64,000 nucleotides of DNA from Methanoculleus receptaculi (GCF_033472595.1 NZ_CP137642.1:1674001-1738000), one strand, 5' to 3'. Positions 8,161-17,055 are shown, counted from the first letter of the stretch. Numbers and translations are program-made. Notes: generated by a model not told the origin, from the letters alone.

Positions 8161-8532
8161 CTACTTCTTTTTTTTGGCCATGGAAAGGATATCCACAACA
8201 TATTTCCCTTCCTTCTCCAGCCCGAGAACCACTTCGTCTGACCTGGCCAGTTTCTCGATATTCAACTCGTACGACCCCGGGCCAAGGATACGGATGCTCT
8301 CGATCCGATCATAGACCTCGATCTTCTTCTGCCGATCATCCCTGACCTCAAGAACCTCCTCCCCCTTCTCACCGGCCATCTCTGCCGGCGTCTTCTCCTT
8401 CATCACATCCTCGTGACGTTCAGCCTCGCGGATGTAAAGGAACTTCTTTCCGCCGCAGCTTGGGCACCCTCTCAGTATCTTTGTCGAACCGTCCTCAAAC
8501 TCCCGCCCGCATTGAGTGCACTTATGAGGCAT
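8161..8532 (-). CDS. Zn-ribbon protein (DUF2072-like), partner of Era-like GTPase
   Basis: The 123-residue protein has an N-terminal zinc ribbon (CTQCGREF near residue 5 and CPSCGGKKF near residue 24) and a short beta-rich tail ending in four lysines. Euryarchaea commonly keep this gene next to a DUF2073 gene and an Era/Obg-like GTPase, as here. The function is not established. The genomic association with the translation GTPase suggests a ribosome-assembly role, which is inference. Confidence 0.7.
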   Translation of the reverse strand: MPHKCTQCGREFEDGSTKILRGCPSCGGKKFLYIREAERHEDVMKEKTPAEMAGEKGEEVLEVRDDRQKKIEVYDRIESIRILGPGSYELNIEKLARSDEVVLGLEKEGKYVVDILSMAKKKK

Positions 8533-8553
8533 ATCTCACCTGCAAGTTGCCTT

Positions 8554-8931
8554 TCACCTCGACGATGAAACCCAGGCGCTGATAAGATCCTTATCCTTCC
8601 TGAGCGTCTTGAGCTGGTTTGCAGGCCCGATCACCGTCAAACGGGTCTCCGGGCGTCTCCCGCCGAAGAGTTTTCCCAGAAATCCACCCTGCGCCTCCTT
8701 GACAGGATAGGTCTCCATCTCGATCCCGGCAAACCCATCCGGCGATATCTCACGCATCGTGACCTCTATGAGTTTGCTCTGCTCCTCAGGCGCAAGCCCC
8801 TTCTCCAGGACAACAATGTTCCCCTCCATCACCTCGTCCAGGATCAGGTGAATCTTCTCCATCATGGTGAGCTTATCGAGGCGCTCTGCCGATATGAGGT
8901 CAATCTGTACACCCTGTATCATCCCCATCAC
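8554..8931 (-). CDS. DUF2073 family protein
   Basis: The 125-residue soluble protein begins GVQIDLISAERLDKL, followed by a helix-rich middle and a basic GGFLGKLFGGRRPETR loop near residue 86. It is the conserved middle gene of the GTPase/DUF2073/Zn-ribbon trio. The start ATG overlaps the GTPase stop as ATGA (8928-8931), so the two are translationally coupled. No catalytic motif is visible. Confidence 0.7.
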   Translation of the reverse strand: MMGMIQGVQIDLISAERLDKLTMMEKIHLILDEVMEGNIVVLEKGLAPEEQSKLIEVTMREISPDGFAGIEMETYPVKEAQGGFLGKLFGGRRPETRLTVIGPANQLKTLRKDKDLISAWVSSSR

Positions 8932-9569
8932 CCGAAGTACTCCGTCATCTTCTCGTAGAGTTCTTCAACATTGGTACCCTCAAGACCGGATACCGGGATC
9001 ACAGGATGCTGGGGAAACGCGCTCTTGATCCGCGCGGGGGAAGCATCCGGGAGATCGGTCTTGTTCGCGACTATCAGGACGGGGAGGTTCCTGCTCTCGA
9101 TTATCCCGACAAGCATTATGTTCACCTGCTGGAAGGGGTCCTGCGTCGCATCAAGCACATAGATAACGCCGTCAATATCCTCACGAAGCCAGTGCATCGC
9201 CTCGGCCACGCCCTCCGTAGCCTCCCGCGCCCGCTTGATCGCTTCCTCCTTCTCAAGACCGTACTCCATGAACTCGTTGTAGTCGATCTTGGTCGTCACA
9301 CCCGGGGTATCAACGATATCGAAGGTCACGGAACTCCCGTTCTGACCGGTGATGGTTATATTCTCTTTACGTCGCACACGCCTGGTTTCATGAGGGATCT
9401 CACTGACCGGTCCGACCGCATCACCGACCCAATCCCGCACAATCCGGTTTGCAAGCGTCGTTTTACCGGCATTGGGAGGACCGTAGATCCCGAGACGACT
9501 GGTCCGCTTCCTGAAGAACGCCTTCAAGAACCGTGAAATCTTTTTTCGTGTATTAACAAAGAACGCCAT
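8928..9569 (-). CDS. Era-like GTP-binding protein
   Basis: A small GTPase of 213 residues. Its G1 P-loop is GPPNAGKTT (about residues 30-38), its G3 is DTPG (about 86) and its G4 is NKTD (about 166). A basic, hydrophobic N-terminal helix (FVNTRKKISRFLKAFFRKR) could bind membrane or RNA. The ATG at 9569 is chosen over a TTG one codon earlier. It is the first gene of the three-gene operon, transcribed away from the CBS operon. Confidence 0.8.
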   Translation of the reverse strand: MAFFVNTRKKISRFLKAFFRKRTSRLGIYGPPNAGKTTLANRIVRDWVGDAVGPVSEIPHETRRVRRKENITITGQNGSSVTFDIVDTPGVTTKIDYNEFMEYGLEKEEAIKRAREATEGVAEAMHWLREDIDGVIYVLDATQDPFQQVNIMLVGIIESRNLPVLIVANKTDLPDASPARIKSAFPQHPVIPVSGLEGTNVEELYEKMTEYFG

Positions 9570-9586
9570 CAAGCTCCCTCAGGTAG

Positions 9587-9600
9587 GCAGGTTTGCCTGT
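9587..9600. repeat. Short inverted repeat between divergent operons
   Basis: AGGCA-GGTT-TGCCT lies just upstream of the GTPase gene, in the 200-base gap between the GTPase operon (minus) and the CBS operon (plus). It may be an operator, but only its position supports this. Confidence 0.25.
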
Positions 9601-9705
9601 ACTTAAGTGAGATGTGGAACTCACAAATAAATATAGTTATATGTTCCTTCCAGCGCGTTTGCGGGATTTTGATGCCAATCACCTCCCACTCTGGTTAAGA
9701 GAATT

Positions 9706-9715
9706 CTTTTATACT
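9706..9715 (+). promoter_or_regulatory. Putative TATA box of the CBS operon
   Basis: CTTTTATACT lies about 70 bases before the first CBS gene. A second AT-rich block (AAATATAGTTATATG, about 9628-9642) lies further upstream and could serve the divergent operon. Confidence 0.4.
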
Positions 9716-9781
9716 GTTGAATCCTAGATAGACTTGCACCAGGAGAATTATTTCTTATAGCGGCCAGATCAGGAGAATCCC

Positions 9782-10345
9782 ATGATGAACAATAGCAATG
9801 CCATCCGCTTCGAGACACGCATACCTCTAAGGGAGGTCATGCAGACTCATCCAGCGACAATCGACGTGGGAGAGACCGTCGCCCGGGCGGCACAGACCAT
9901 GTGCCGCGCTGGGGTCGGAAGTTGCATTGTACTGCAAAACAGCCTCCCCACGGGGATAGTCACAGAGGAGGATATCAACTGCAAGGTTGTTGCAAAGAAC
10001 CTGAAACCAGGTGAGGTCCGCGTAAGCGAGGTCATGAGCACCCCGCTGATCACAATCGGTGCCGACAAACTGGTCGAGGATGCCGCGGCAATGATGGTAA
10101 AACACCGCGTCCGCAGGCTCCCTGTCGTCGAGGACCAGATGGTCATCGGGATTGTGACCGTGAGGGACATACTCACCATCGCGACAGAAGTAAACGAACT
10201 GCTGGCCGATCTCATTGAAATTAACCGTGAAGAGGAGTATGCCATGGGCATCTGCGACCGGTGCGGCAACATGTCAGACGCACTATCACGGGTCGACAAC
10301 CTCATGCTCTGTCCCGCCTGCCGCGAGGAGGAGCAGTTGCTATGA
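9782..10345 (+). CDS. CBS-pair protein with C-terminal zinc ribbon
   Basis: The 187-residue protein has two CBS motifs (about residues 17-70 and 82-135, each ending in an IVT-type strand and an acidic helix) that form one Bateman module. A CDRCGN...CPAC zinc ribbon follows at about residues 158-183. CBS pairs bind adenosyl ligands such as AMP, ATP or SAM. There is no catalytic domain. The ribosome-binding site AGGAGAA precedes tandem ATGs at 9782 and 9785. The stop overlaps the next start (ATGA). First gene of a five-gene CBS-only operon. Confidence 0.8.
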   Translation: MMNNSNAIRFETRIPLREVMQTHPATIDVGETVARAAQTMCRAGVGSCIVLQNSLPTGIVTEEDINCKVVAKNLKPGEVRVSEVMSTPLITIGADKLVEDAAAMMVKHRVRRLPVVEDQMVIGIVTVRDILTIATEVNELLADLIEINREEEYAMGICDRCGNMSDALSRVDNLMLCPACREEEQLL

Positions 10346-11100
10346 GAGTGGCCGCAGACCTGATGGTGGAGATACCCGCGTTGCGCTACGATGACCATGT
10401 CACGAAAGCGCGCAGCATACTCCGGGACGATGTCTTTCGCGAGGTCTACATAGTGGACGAGAGAGACCGCCTGCTGGGCTACATCGACATCTCCGATGTC
10501 CTGCGGGTTGTCGACACCAAGTCAAACATCACTGTCGATGGGTTTGTCCGGGAGGCCGCGCAGGTCACCCCGGACACGCCGCTTACAGAGGTCAGCAACG
10601 CCATACTGAACACCCGCACAAACAGCGCAGCTGTCGTTGATGAGGACGCTACATACCTGGGAGGGGTGCTATTCTCAGAGATCTTTCCAGTCCTCCTCTC
10701 TCATCGCGTCAACAACGGCAGGGTAAAGGATGTCATGTCGCATCACCCCATCACCTGCTCACCCGACGATCCCGTGAACCGCGTATACTCCCTGATCGTC
10801 GCGAGCGGCTTTAACTCGTTCCCGGTGATGCAGAAGGATAGGGTCATCGGCATCATATCCCGCCGGGATCTCCTGCGCGCCGGCAAGGTGCGCACATCCC
10901 TAAAGAACCAGGCAGACACCATCGTGGAGCGGGTTATGACAACACCCGTTATCACCGTGACACCGGACGATTCGCTCGCAGCGGCGGGCAGACTGATGGT
11001 CGAGCACGACGTCAGCATGCTGCCGGTCGTTGACGAGAAGAAGAGGCTTGTCGGTGTCATCGACCGTCACGATATCCTGGGTTACACCCGGGCTAAATAA
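10342..11100 (+). CDS. Four-CBS protein
   Basis: The 252-residue protein holds four CBS motifs (two Bateman modules) and nothing else. The motifs are recognisable by repeats such as VKDVMSHHPITCSPDD, VERVMTTPVITVTPDD, FNSFPVMQKDRVIGIISRRDLL and SMLPVVDEKKRLVGVIDRHD. ATG 10342 overlaps the preceding stop, while an earlier frame opening at 10261 lies inside the previous gene. Likely a nucleotide or SAM sensor; the partner is unknown. Confidence 0.8.
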   Translation: MRVAADLMVEIPALRYDDHVTKARSILRDDVFREVYIVDERDRLLGYIDISDVLRVVDTKSNITVDGFVREAAQVTPDTPLTEVSNAILNTRTNSAAVVDEDATYLGGVLFSEIFPVLLSHRVNNGRVKDVMSHHPITCSPDDPVNRVYSLIVASGFNSFPVMQKDRVIGIISRRDLLRAGKVRTSLKNQADTIVERVMTTPVITVTPDDSLAAAGRLMVEHDVSMLPVVDEKKRLVGVIDRHDILGYTRAK

Positions 11101-11137
11101 CGTATTTCAGGAAATAACTCCAGAAAGGAGGGATAAC

Positions 11138-12088
11138 ATGCAACCGAACCGCAGCAATTCAGAGAAGAGACCAGCCGACAGGCTCCTCAAGATGCCGGGC
11201 AAACACGACCGCGGCCCGATCGATTTCAAGACCAGGATCGCCGAACATGAAGGCGAGATTATGGCAATTGCCACCAGGGACGTTGTTGCTGCACAGCAGA
11301 CCGCAACGATCATCCAGGCGGTGGAGATCATGACCCGGGAAGGGTTCCGGAGGCTGCCGATCGTCGATGCCGGGACGCACCGCCTTCGGGGGATAGTTAC
11401 CGGCAGCGATATCATAGATTTCATGGGCGGCGGCGACAAGTATAACCTCGTCCAGGTTAAACACGGCGGAAATTTCCTTGCCGCCGTCAACGAGGAACTC
11501 CGCGAGATCATGACAGAACACCCGGTCACCATGCCGGCTACCGGGAGCATCGCCGATGCGCTCGACATCATTGTCAACCGCAAAATAGGCGGCATACCCA
11601 TCACCGACAACAACGGAGAGTTGAAGGGCATCGTAACAGAGCGCGACGTGATGATGGTTCTCGCAACCGAGCACTCGCGCTGCAGGGTTGAGGACATCAT
11701 GACCTCCTCAATCCGTGTAACCACACCCGATACACCTATCAGCAAGGTCTGTGAGAAGATGGTGAACTGCCGGTTCCGGCGACTCCCGGTCGTCACGGAC
11801 GATGTCCTCTGCGGGATCGTCACCGCCACAGACATCATGCGCTACCTGGGGGAGGGGAAAGCCTTTGAGCACCTGACAACAGGAGACGCTGCCGAGGTGA
11901 TGGCCACACCGGTGCGCCTCCTCCTCTCCGGCGAACTCTATACCACCACCCCTGATAAAAACATACATGAGGTCGCTCTCGAGATGCTCCGCCGGCAGGT
12001 GGGAGCGCTCCCGGTAATCGAGGATTCGCATCTTGTGGGACTCGTGACCGAATACGATCTGGTAAAAGCATTTTCCAGGGAGGGATGA
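11138..12088 (+). CDS. Four-CBS protein with basic N-terminal extension
   Basis: The 316-residue protein has about 45 charged N-terminal residues (RSNSEKRPADRLLKMPGKHD) and then four CBS motifs. These include RRLPIVDAGTHRLRGIVTGSD, IGGIPITDNNGELKGIVTERD, RRLPVVTDDVLCGIVTATD and VGALPVIEDSHLVGLVTEYD. The start at 11138 is preceded by AGGAGGGAT; the open frame extends further upstream into the previous gene but that part is not used. Third gene of the CBS operon. Confidence 0.8.
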   Translation: MQPNRSNSEKRPADRLLKMPGKHDRGPIDFKTRIAEHEGEIMAIATRDVVAAQQTATIIQAVEIMTREGFRRLPIVDAGTHRLRGIVTGSDIIDFMGGGDKYNLVQVKHGGNFLAAVNEELREIMTEHPVTMPATGSIADALDIIVNRKIGGIPITDNNGELKGIVTERDVMMVLATEHSRCRVEDIMTSSIRVTTPDTPISKVCEKMVNCRFRRLPVVTDDVLCGIVTATDIMRYLGEGKAFEHLTTGDAAEVMATPVRLLLSGELYTTTPDKNIHEVALEMLRRQVGALPVIEDSHLVGLVTEYDLVKAFSREG

Positions 12089-12092
12089 AGGC

Positions 12093-12932
12093 GTGCGTGC
12101 TGTTGATTTGATGTCATCCCCGGTCTACGTCGTTACAACGACCGATAACGTTGCCTACGCGCGAAACATTATGCTCAGGCACCGCATATCCAGGCTGCCA
12201 GTTATGGAGGGAGAGGAACTCAGGGGTATCATCACCAAAAAGGATATCGCCTACAGGCTCAGGCAGGCAGAGCCCATCTGGCGGCGGCGGCCGATCGACA
12301 GTATCCCTGTCGAAGTCCTGATGGTGCCCGACCCGATCACCATAACCCCTGAAACCAGCACCCGCGATATTGCGGCCATCATGCTGGATAAGAACATCTC
12401 CGGGGTTCCTGTCGTTGAAAACGGGACGGTTGCCGGCATCGTCACCAAACGGGATATCATGAGATCGGCGTACCTGCGGGGGCTCAAAGCCACGGTCGGC
12501 GAGGTAATGGGGGAAGCGGTCACGGTCAACCGCTACCACTCACTTGATCATATAATCGAGACGATGAAATCAAAAAACGATAAGGTTATTGTTGTCAACG
12601 ACGACGGGAGCCTTGCCGGCATAATTACAGAGACCAATCTCGCATTTTACGACTACCTGAACGAGCGGATGGAACTACCCAGAAAAGAGGTTAAGCTCCT
12701 GCGGAGAAGCGAGCCGGCAGGGCAGAAACGTTACAGGTACGTCGTTGAGGTATCGGCGGTTGCAGAAGACGTCATGAGCAGACCGGTCATCACCATCGCT
12801 CCCGATGCACCTCTGCAGGATGCGGTCGGGCTGATGCTGGAAAAAGAGATCAACAGCCTTGCTGTCGTTGAGGATGGCGAGATCCGGGGGCTGCTCAAGA
12901 GAGATGATATCATCAAGGAAGTGGCAAAATGA
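12093..12932 (+). CDS. Four-CBS protein
   Basis: The 279-residue protein starts with GTG and has a GGAGGG ribosome-binding site within the end of the previous gene. Four CBS motifs are visible: RISRLPVMEGEELRGIITKKD; ISGVPVVENGTVAGIVTKRD; DKVIVVNDDGSLAGIITETN; and INSLAVVEDGEIRGLLKRDD. Motifs 3 and 4 are separated by a basic linker (KEVKLLRRSEPAGQKRYR). The stop overlaps the next gene by 4 bases. Confidence 0.8.
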   Translation: MRAVDLMSSPVYVVTTTDNVAYARNIMLRHRISRLPVMEGEELRGIITKKDIAYRLRQAEPIWRRRPIDSIPVEVLMVPDPITITPETSTRDIAAIMLDKNISGVPVVENGTVAGIVTKRDIMRSAYLRGLKATVGEVMGEAVTVNRYHSLDHIIETMKSKNDKVIVVNDDGSLAGIITETNLAFYDYLNERMELPRKEVKLLRRSEPAGQKRYRYVVEVSAVAEDVMSRPVITIAPDAPLQDAVGLMLEKEINSLAVVEDGEIRGLLKRDDIIKEVAK

Positions 12933-13711
12933 GCGAGAAATTTCAGTTACTCGTAAAAGATGTGATGGCAAAACCAGTTACCATCGCAAAGTCTGCCTTT
13001 GTCAGCGAAGCGCTCGATAAGATGCTCGATGAGGGTGTCGACCCGCTCATCGTGACCAACAATGGCACGGTCATCGGTACCACATCCCGCGCGGCAATAG
13101 CCGAGACGCTCGGGAGCAGGAAGACTCAGTCGCTGAAGGCCACGTCCATCCATGTCGCAAACACCGTTGAGGAAGGCTTCACCTCTGTCTATCCCGACCA
13201 GGGTATCGACGTTCTGGTACCGCTGCTCCAGCACTACAAGGTTGTCGTGGTCTTTGACTCAGATCACCGCCTCATAGGCCAGGTGGCGGCGGGCGACCTC
13301 CTGAAGGTGCTCCGGCCGGCAGGCGGCGTCCTTGATGTCATGGAACCGGTATACACCATACAGGGGGACGAACGCACCGTCCACCTCCGCAGGAGGATGC
13401 TTGATGAGGGGATCGACCGTTTCATCGTTGAGGAGGGGGATACCGTCATCGGGATTGTTACAGAGACCGATGTCGCAAGAGCGCTCCATGCACTCAAGGA
13501 TCTTGTTGAAGGAACCCACCAGGACTACCGGATCAGGAACCTCCTGGTGCGGGACATCATGAGCACGCCGGTGATCACGGTGGACGCGGATGCAGACGTC
13601 TCCGATGTCATCGACCTGATGCTCAAGAAGAACATCAGCTCCGTACCAGTCAAGCAGAACGGCAGGATCGTGGGTATCATCACCCGGAACTCTCTTGTGA
13701 AGGCCCTGTGA
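12929..13711 (+). CDS. Four-CBS protein (one pair partly degenerate)
   Basis: The 260-residue last gene of the operon starts at an ATGA overlap. CBS motifs 1, 3 and 4 are clear (VKDVMAKPVTIAKSAF, a DRFIVEEGDTVIGIVTETD block, and VRDIMSTPVITVDADA with ISSVPVKQNGRIVGIITRN). The second is diverged (YKVVVVFDSDHRLIGQVAAGD). Ligand binding by the first module may therefore differ. A T-rich tract follows at 13727. Confidence 0.8.
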   Translation: MSEKFQLLVKDVMAKPVTIAKSAFVSEALDKMLDEGVDPLIVTNNGTVIGTTSRAAIAETLGSRKTQSLKATSIHVANTVEEGFTSVYPDQGIDVLVPLLQHYKVVVVFDSDHRLIGQVAAGDLLKVLRPAGGVLDVMEPVYTIQGDERTVHLRRRMLDEGIDRFIVEEGDTVIGIVTETDVARALHALKDLVEGTHQDYRIRNLLVRDIMSTPVITVDADADVSDVIDLMLKKNISSVPVKQNGRIVGIITRNSLVKAL

Positions 13712-13726
13712 TCGGGCAGGCACCAC

Positions 13727-13742
13727 TTTTTTACTACCTTTT
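13727..13742 (+). terminator. Probable T-tract terminator of the CBS operon
   Basis: Two T runs (TTTTTT and TTTT) begin 16 bases after the last CBS stop. Oligo-T tracts are the usual archaeal termination signal. Confidence 0.5.
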
Positions 13743-13894
13743 CACGGCGAAACAACGTCGCCCCGCGTGGACAAAAGGCCGGAGTTTCACGAAGCAGCGT
13801 GATCAACAGGCCTTATGAAGACCTTCCGGGGATGGTGGCGAGCGGGATCTTTCAGGGAGGTTTGAAGCAAGGCGCCGGAGGCGCTTTCCTGGCA

Positions 13895-13980
13895 ACGTGT
13901 CTATAGGGAATCACCCCGCGGAGGAGGAGGGGGAAGAAAGTTCCCAGCCCCATGTCTCGGTGTGTCATTGAAACCTCTCT
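13895..13980 (+). repeat. Dispersed intergenic repeat, copy B
   Basis: A diverged copy: GTGTCTATAGGGAATCACCCCG, a purine-rich block ending AAGTTCCCAGCCCC, then TGTCTCGGTGTGTCATTG. The block order matches copy A and copy C. Confidence 0.4.
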
Positions 13981-14105
13981 CGCTGACCCATCCCCTTCCA
14001 AGGGGGCGGGCAGTGAGGGGCGATTCTCCCGATGGCCGTGTCCTGGGATCGGAAGAATGATTCCAGGGAGTGCCAGGTGAGATCACGAAGCGACGGTCAT
14101 CTCGG

Positions 14106-14195
14106 CACTGTATCGAGGGGGAATCGCCAGCCGCAGAGGGTGGAAAGGAACTTCCCAGACCCCGGCCCATGCATCTCACCGGGATACCCTCTTCC
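14106..14195 (+). repeat. Dispersed intergenic repeat, copy C
   Basis: It starts CACTGTATCGAGGGGGAATC and ends CATCTCACCGGGATACCCT. Both ends nearly match copy A (CACTGTATC... and TATCTCATCCGGATACCCT). Confidence 0.5.
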
Positions 14196-14311
14196 CAGGG
14201 AAGAAAAACACCTCTCCTCCAGCATCCGGCGGCAATGTGAAACGCTCGCCAGGCCGCCGGAGCACCAATCATTAATACAGCACAGCCAGAAACAGGTATC
14301 AGGATCTTTCC

Positions 14312-15277
14312 ATGAAACCAACGCAGCCTGTCAAACCGAACGAGAACGTAACGGCCCTCCTTGAGTCCATGAGCATGACCGGCTTCCAGGGTAGAAAACT
14401 CGGCGAGTCGCTCGGCGTCTGGACAAGGATGATCACCGATCCAGACTGCACTATATTCATGGGCCTCTCTGGTGCGATGATCCCGGCAGGTATGCAGAAC
14501 GTGCTCATCGACCTCGTCAGGCATCGCTACGTCGACGTCATAGTCTCGACGGGTGCAAACATCTTCCACGACACCTGCGAGCACCTGGGCATCCGACACT
14601 ACATTGGCCATCAACATGTGGACGACGCGGCGCTATTTGAGGAAGGGATCGACCGCATATACGACGTCTTCGCCTACGAAGAGGAGTTCCGGAGCGTCGA
14701 CGCCGAGATCGCCAGGTTCGCCGGGAGCATTGCCCCGTTCCAGGGCTCATCACGTGAGTTCACGCACCGCCTCGGAGACTGGCTCCGCGAAAACCGGCCT
14801 GAAGGGCAGTCGCTCATCGCCACCTCTGCAGAATCCGGCGTCCCGATATTCATCCCGGCACTCTGCGACTCATCCATCGGGATCGGGCTGGTGATGGCAC
14901 GTCGACGCGGGGTCAGGATAGAGATCGACCAACTCGCCGATACCGATGAGATCAGCCGCATGGTCGAGGGTGCAGGAAAGACCGGTGTGATCTATATCGG
15001 CGGTGGGGTGCCGAAGAACTTCATCCAGCAGACCCAGGTAATAGCCTCAATACACGAACAGAACCTCGGCGGGCATGCATATGCCATCCAGTACACCACC
15101 GACGCACCTCACTGGGGCGGGCTCTCCGGGTGCACATTCGAAGAGGCGATCAGCTGGGGCAAAGAGGCGCCGGAATCGGCCCGCGTCCAGTGCTTCTGTG
15201 ACGCAACGATAGCACTCCCCATCGTTGCCTCGGGCCTGATCGGGAGCGGGGTCAAACGGGCCCGCCGCGCACCGTAA
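14312..15277 (+). CDS. Deoxyhypusine synthase-like protein
   Basis: The 321-residue protein keeps the deoxyhypusine synthase fold signatures. They include a FMGLSGAMIPAGM segment, IVSTGANIFHD (NAD site), YIGGGVPKNF, and EEAISWGKE, whose Lys (about residue 284) aligns with the catalytic lysine. True deoxyhypusine synthase transfers aminobutyl from spermidine to aIF5A. Archaea also have a second, less certain homologue type, so the substrate is not proven. It is a single gene between repeat-bearing DNA and the ribosomal cluster. Confidence 0.75.
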   Translation: MKPTQPVKPNENVTALLESMSMTGFQGRKLGESLGVWTRMITDPDCTIFMGLSGAMIPAGMQNVLIDLVRHRYVDVIVSTGANIFHDTCEHLGIRHYIGHQHVDDAALFEEGIDRIYDVFAYEEEFRSVDAEIARFAGSIAPFQGSSREFTHRLGDWLRENRPEGQSLIATSAESGVPIFIPALCDSSIGIGLVMARRRGVRIEIDQLADTDEISRMVEGAGKTGVIYIGGGVPKNFIQQTQVIASIHEQNLGGHAYAIQYTTDAPHWGGLSGCTFEEAISWGKEAPESARVQCFCDATIALPIVASGLIGSGVKRARRAP

Positions 15278-15467
15278 ACCGTGCCCGCCGGAGTCCTGCG
15301 CCGTCCCGGCGATCGGCCGAACCCCACCGCGGGATCAGAGAGGAGTATGAAACGCCGACCACAACCCGATCCCGCGTAAACAGGGAGAAGATTCACGGAG
15401 TTGACCGCAGGGGTCACCTCACCACAATAGTTATTAGTCAACCCCGCAAACATAACTAGGCATAAGC
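15278..15467. other. Intergenic region before the tRNA-Ser/ribosomal cluster
   Basis: No gene seen. AT-rich AATAGTTATTAGTC near 15425-15438 is a candidate promoter for the structured leader and tRNA-Ser. Confidence 0.3.
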
Positions 15468-15532
15468 CATAGAATGCTGTGTCTGGAGCAACACCTTCGG
15501 TGTTGCGAGTGTCGAAAGATGCGAGATTCTAT
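15468..15532 (+). ncRNA. Candidate structured RNA/leader directly 5' of tRNA-Ser
   Basis: CATAGAAT (15468-15475) pairs with ATTCTATG (15526-15533), whose last base is tRNA position 1. Inside is a perfect hairpin GCAACACC-TTC-GGTGTTGC (15487-15505). It could be a processed small RNA or a pre-tRNA leader. No C/D or H/ACA boxes are clear. Confidence 0.35.
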
Positions 15533-15617
15533 GTTGAGGTAGCCAAGCCTGGTATGGCGCAGGTTTGCTAAACCTGTGTCCCTCTGGGACTCGAGGGTTC
15601 AAATCCCTCCCTCAGCG
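15533..15617 (+). tRNA. tRNA-Ser (GCT)
   Basis: The acceptor GTTGAGG pairs with CCTCAGC. The anticodon stem CAGGT/ACCTG encloses loop TTGCTAA (anticodon GCT). A long variable arm marks a class II tRNA, and the T-arm is GAGGG-TTCAAAT-CCCTC. It lies just upstream of the S13 gene, an arrangement also known in other euryarchaea. Confidence 0.93.
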
Positions 15618-15651
15618 CTTTCACCGACGATGTCGATGACGAGGCGATCAC

Positions 15652-16101
15652 ATGGATGATGAAGAGATAAAGTACTTTGTCCGGATCAGGAACACTGATC
15701 TCGACGGCACGAAAACGGTGCAGATCGCACTGACAGGGATCAACGGAATCGGTCACCACACATCCCGCACCATCACCACCCTTGCTGGTGTGGATCCGCA
15801 TGCCGTCCTCGGTAAACTCGATGACCAAACCATCGAACGGATCGCAGACGCGGTCGAGACCTACACCGGGCAGGTTCCCGAATGGATGGTCAACCGCCCA
15901 AAAGACGTCTATACCGGAGAGAGACGCCACCTCCTGGGGACGGATCTCAGCCTGGCAATCGAAGACGACATCAACCGCATGAGAAAGATGCGGTGTTACC
16001 GTGGCATCAGGCACGAGACGGGGCAGAAAGTCCGCGGCCAGCGCACCAAGTCCACCGGAAGAACCGGCATGACCGTCGGTGTCCGGAGAAAGAAGGCCTG
16101 A
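15652..16101 (+). CDS. rps13: 30S ribosomal protein S13
   Basis: The 149-residue protein matches uS13: an N-terminal [16 protein letters not shown] segment, the helix-turn region [13 protein letters not shown] (about 27-39), and a basic C-terminal tail with [12 protein letters not shown] that binds the 16S rRNA head. It opens the alpha-operon-like set S13-S4-S11-RpoD. The ATG at 15652 is the start in frame with the conserved N-terminus. Confidence 0.95.
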   Translation: MDDEEIKYFVRIRNTDLDGTKTVQIALTGINGIGHHTSRTITTLAGVDPHAVLGKLDDQTIERIADAVETYTGQVPEWMVNRPKDVYTGERRHLLGTDLSLAIEDDINRMRKMRCYRGIRHETGQKVRGQRTKSTGRTGMTVGVRRKKA

Positions 16102-16112
16102 ACGGTGATTGA

Positions 16113-16661
16113 ATGGCATATCCAGGAAAAAACCACAAGCAGTATGCAACACCCAAGCGCCGGTTCGAGAAGACGCGGCTCGATGACGAGAAGCAGCTTA
16201 TCATCGATTACGGACTGCGAAACAAGCGCGAACTCTGGAAAGCCCAGAGCATTCTGCGGAAGTATCGTGCTGCCGCCCGTGAACTGGTGGCTCTCAGGTC
16301 GGCGGGTATAACCCCCGAGATCTACCAGACGAAGAAAGACCAGCTCATCAGCCACCTCTACCGCTACGGTCTCGTCGGAGATAACGCCGATGTGGGCGAC
16401 GTTCTCGCCCTCAAGGTAGAACAGCAGCTCGACCGCCGACTCCAGACGCAGGTGCTTCGCAAGGGGCTCGCACGCACCCCAAAACAGGCCCGACAGTTCA
16501 TCACCCACGGACACATTGCGATCGGCGGCCAGCGTGTGACGGTGCCGGGCTACCGGGTCACCAGGGAAGAGGAACCGGAGATCGGCTACTACGGCGTCTC
16601 CCCCCTCACGAACGAAGTCCACCCGGAGAGAGGGCGCATCACCCGCGCAGGAGTGAGGTAA
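16113..16661 (+). CDS. rps4: 30S ribosomal protein S4
   Basis: The 182-residue archaeal uS4 protein starts [18 protein letters not shown]. An S4 RNA-binding domain follows at about 104-150 ([21 protein letters not shown]). It nucleates 16S 5'-domain assembly and in some organisms represses its own operon. It lies 11 bases after S13 and 4 bases before S11. Confidence 0.95.
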   Translation: MAYPGKNHKQYATPKRRFEKTRLDDEKQLIIDYGLRNKRELWKAQSILRKYRAAARELVALRSAGITPEIYQTKKDQLISHLYRYGLVGDNADVGDVLALKVEQQLDRRLQTQVLRKGLARTPKQARQFITHGHIAIGGQRVTVPGYRVTREEEPEIGYYGVSPLTNEVHPERGRITRAGVR

Positions 16662-16665
16662 AACC

Positions 16666-17055
16666 ATGGCAGAAGAGAAATGGGGCATCGCACACATCTA
16701 CGCCTCGTTTAACAACACCATCATCACCATAACCGACCTCTCAGGGGCGGAGACGGTCACGAAGAGCAGCGGCGGCATGGTCGTGAAACAGGACCGAAAC
16801 GAGAGTTCCCCCTACGCCGCCATGCAGATGGCAACACAGGTCGCACAGAACGCACGCGAGAAGGGAATCACCGGCGTTCACGTTCGTGTTCGGGCACCGG
16901 GACGCGGGAAACAGCGCAGCCCCGGGCCCGGCGCCCAGGCAGCGATCCGTGCCCTCGCCCGTGCAGGGATGAAGATCGGCCGCATCGAGGACGTCACACC
17001 GGTGCCGCACGACAGCATCCGCAGCAAAGGCGGCCGGAGAGGAAGGAGAGTGTAA
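16666..17055 (+). CDS. rps11: 30S ribosomal protein S11
   Basis: The 129-residue uS11 protein has [20 protein letters not shown] near the N-terminus and the conserved [19 protein letters not shown] segment at about 80-98. It ends in a GGRRGRRV tail and forms part of the 30S platform. Its TAA shares a base with the rpoD ATG. Confidence 0.96.
   Translation: MAEEKWGIAHIYASFNNTIITITDLSGAETVTKSSGGMVVKQDRNESSPYAAMQMATQVAQNAREKGITGVHVRVRAPGRGKQRSPGPGAQAAIRALARAGMKIGRIEDVTPVPHDSIRSKGGRRGRRV

Larger units (their letters stand above)
13743..14311. other. Intergenic region with two copies of the dispersed repeat
   Basis: About 570 bases without a credible gene. It contains repeat copies B (13895-13980) and C (14106-14195). 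Between them, 13985-14035 may be an inverted copy of the variant seen at 50281 and 53691. An AT-rich ATCATTAATACAG (about 14267-14279) is the likely promoter of the next gene. Confidence 0.5.
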
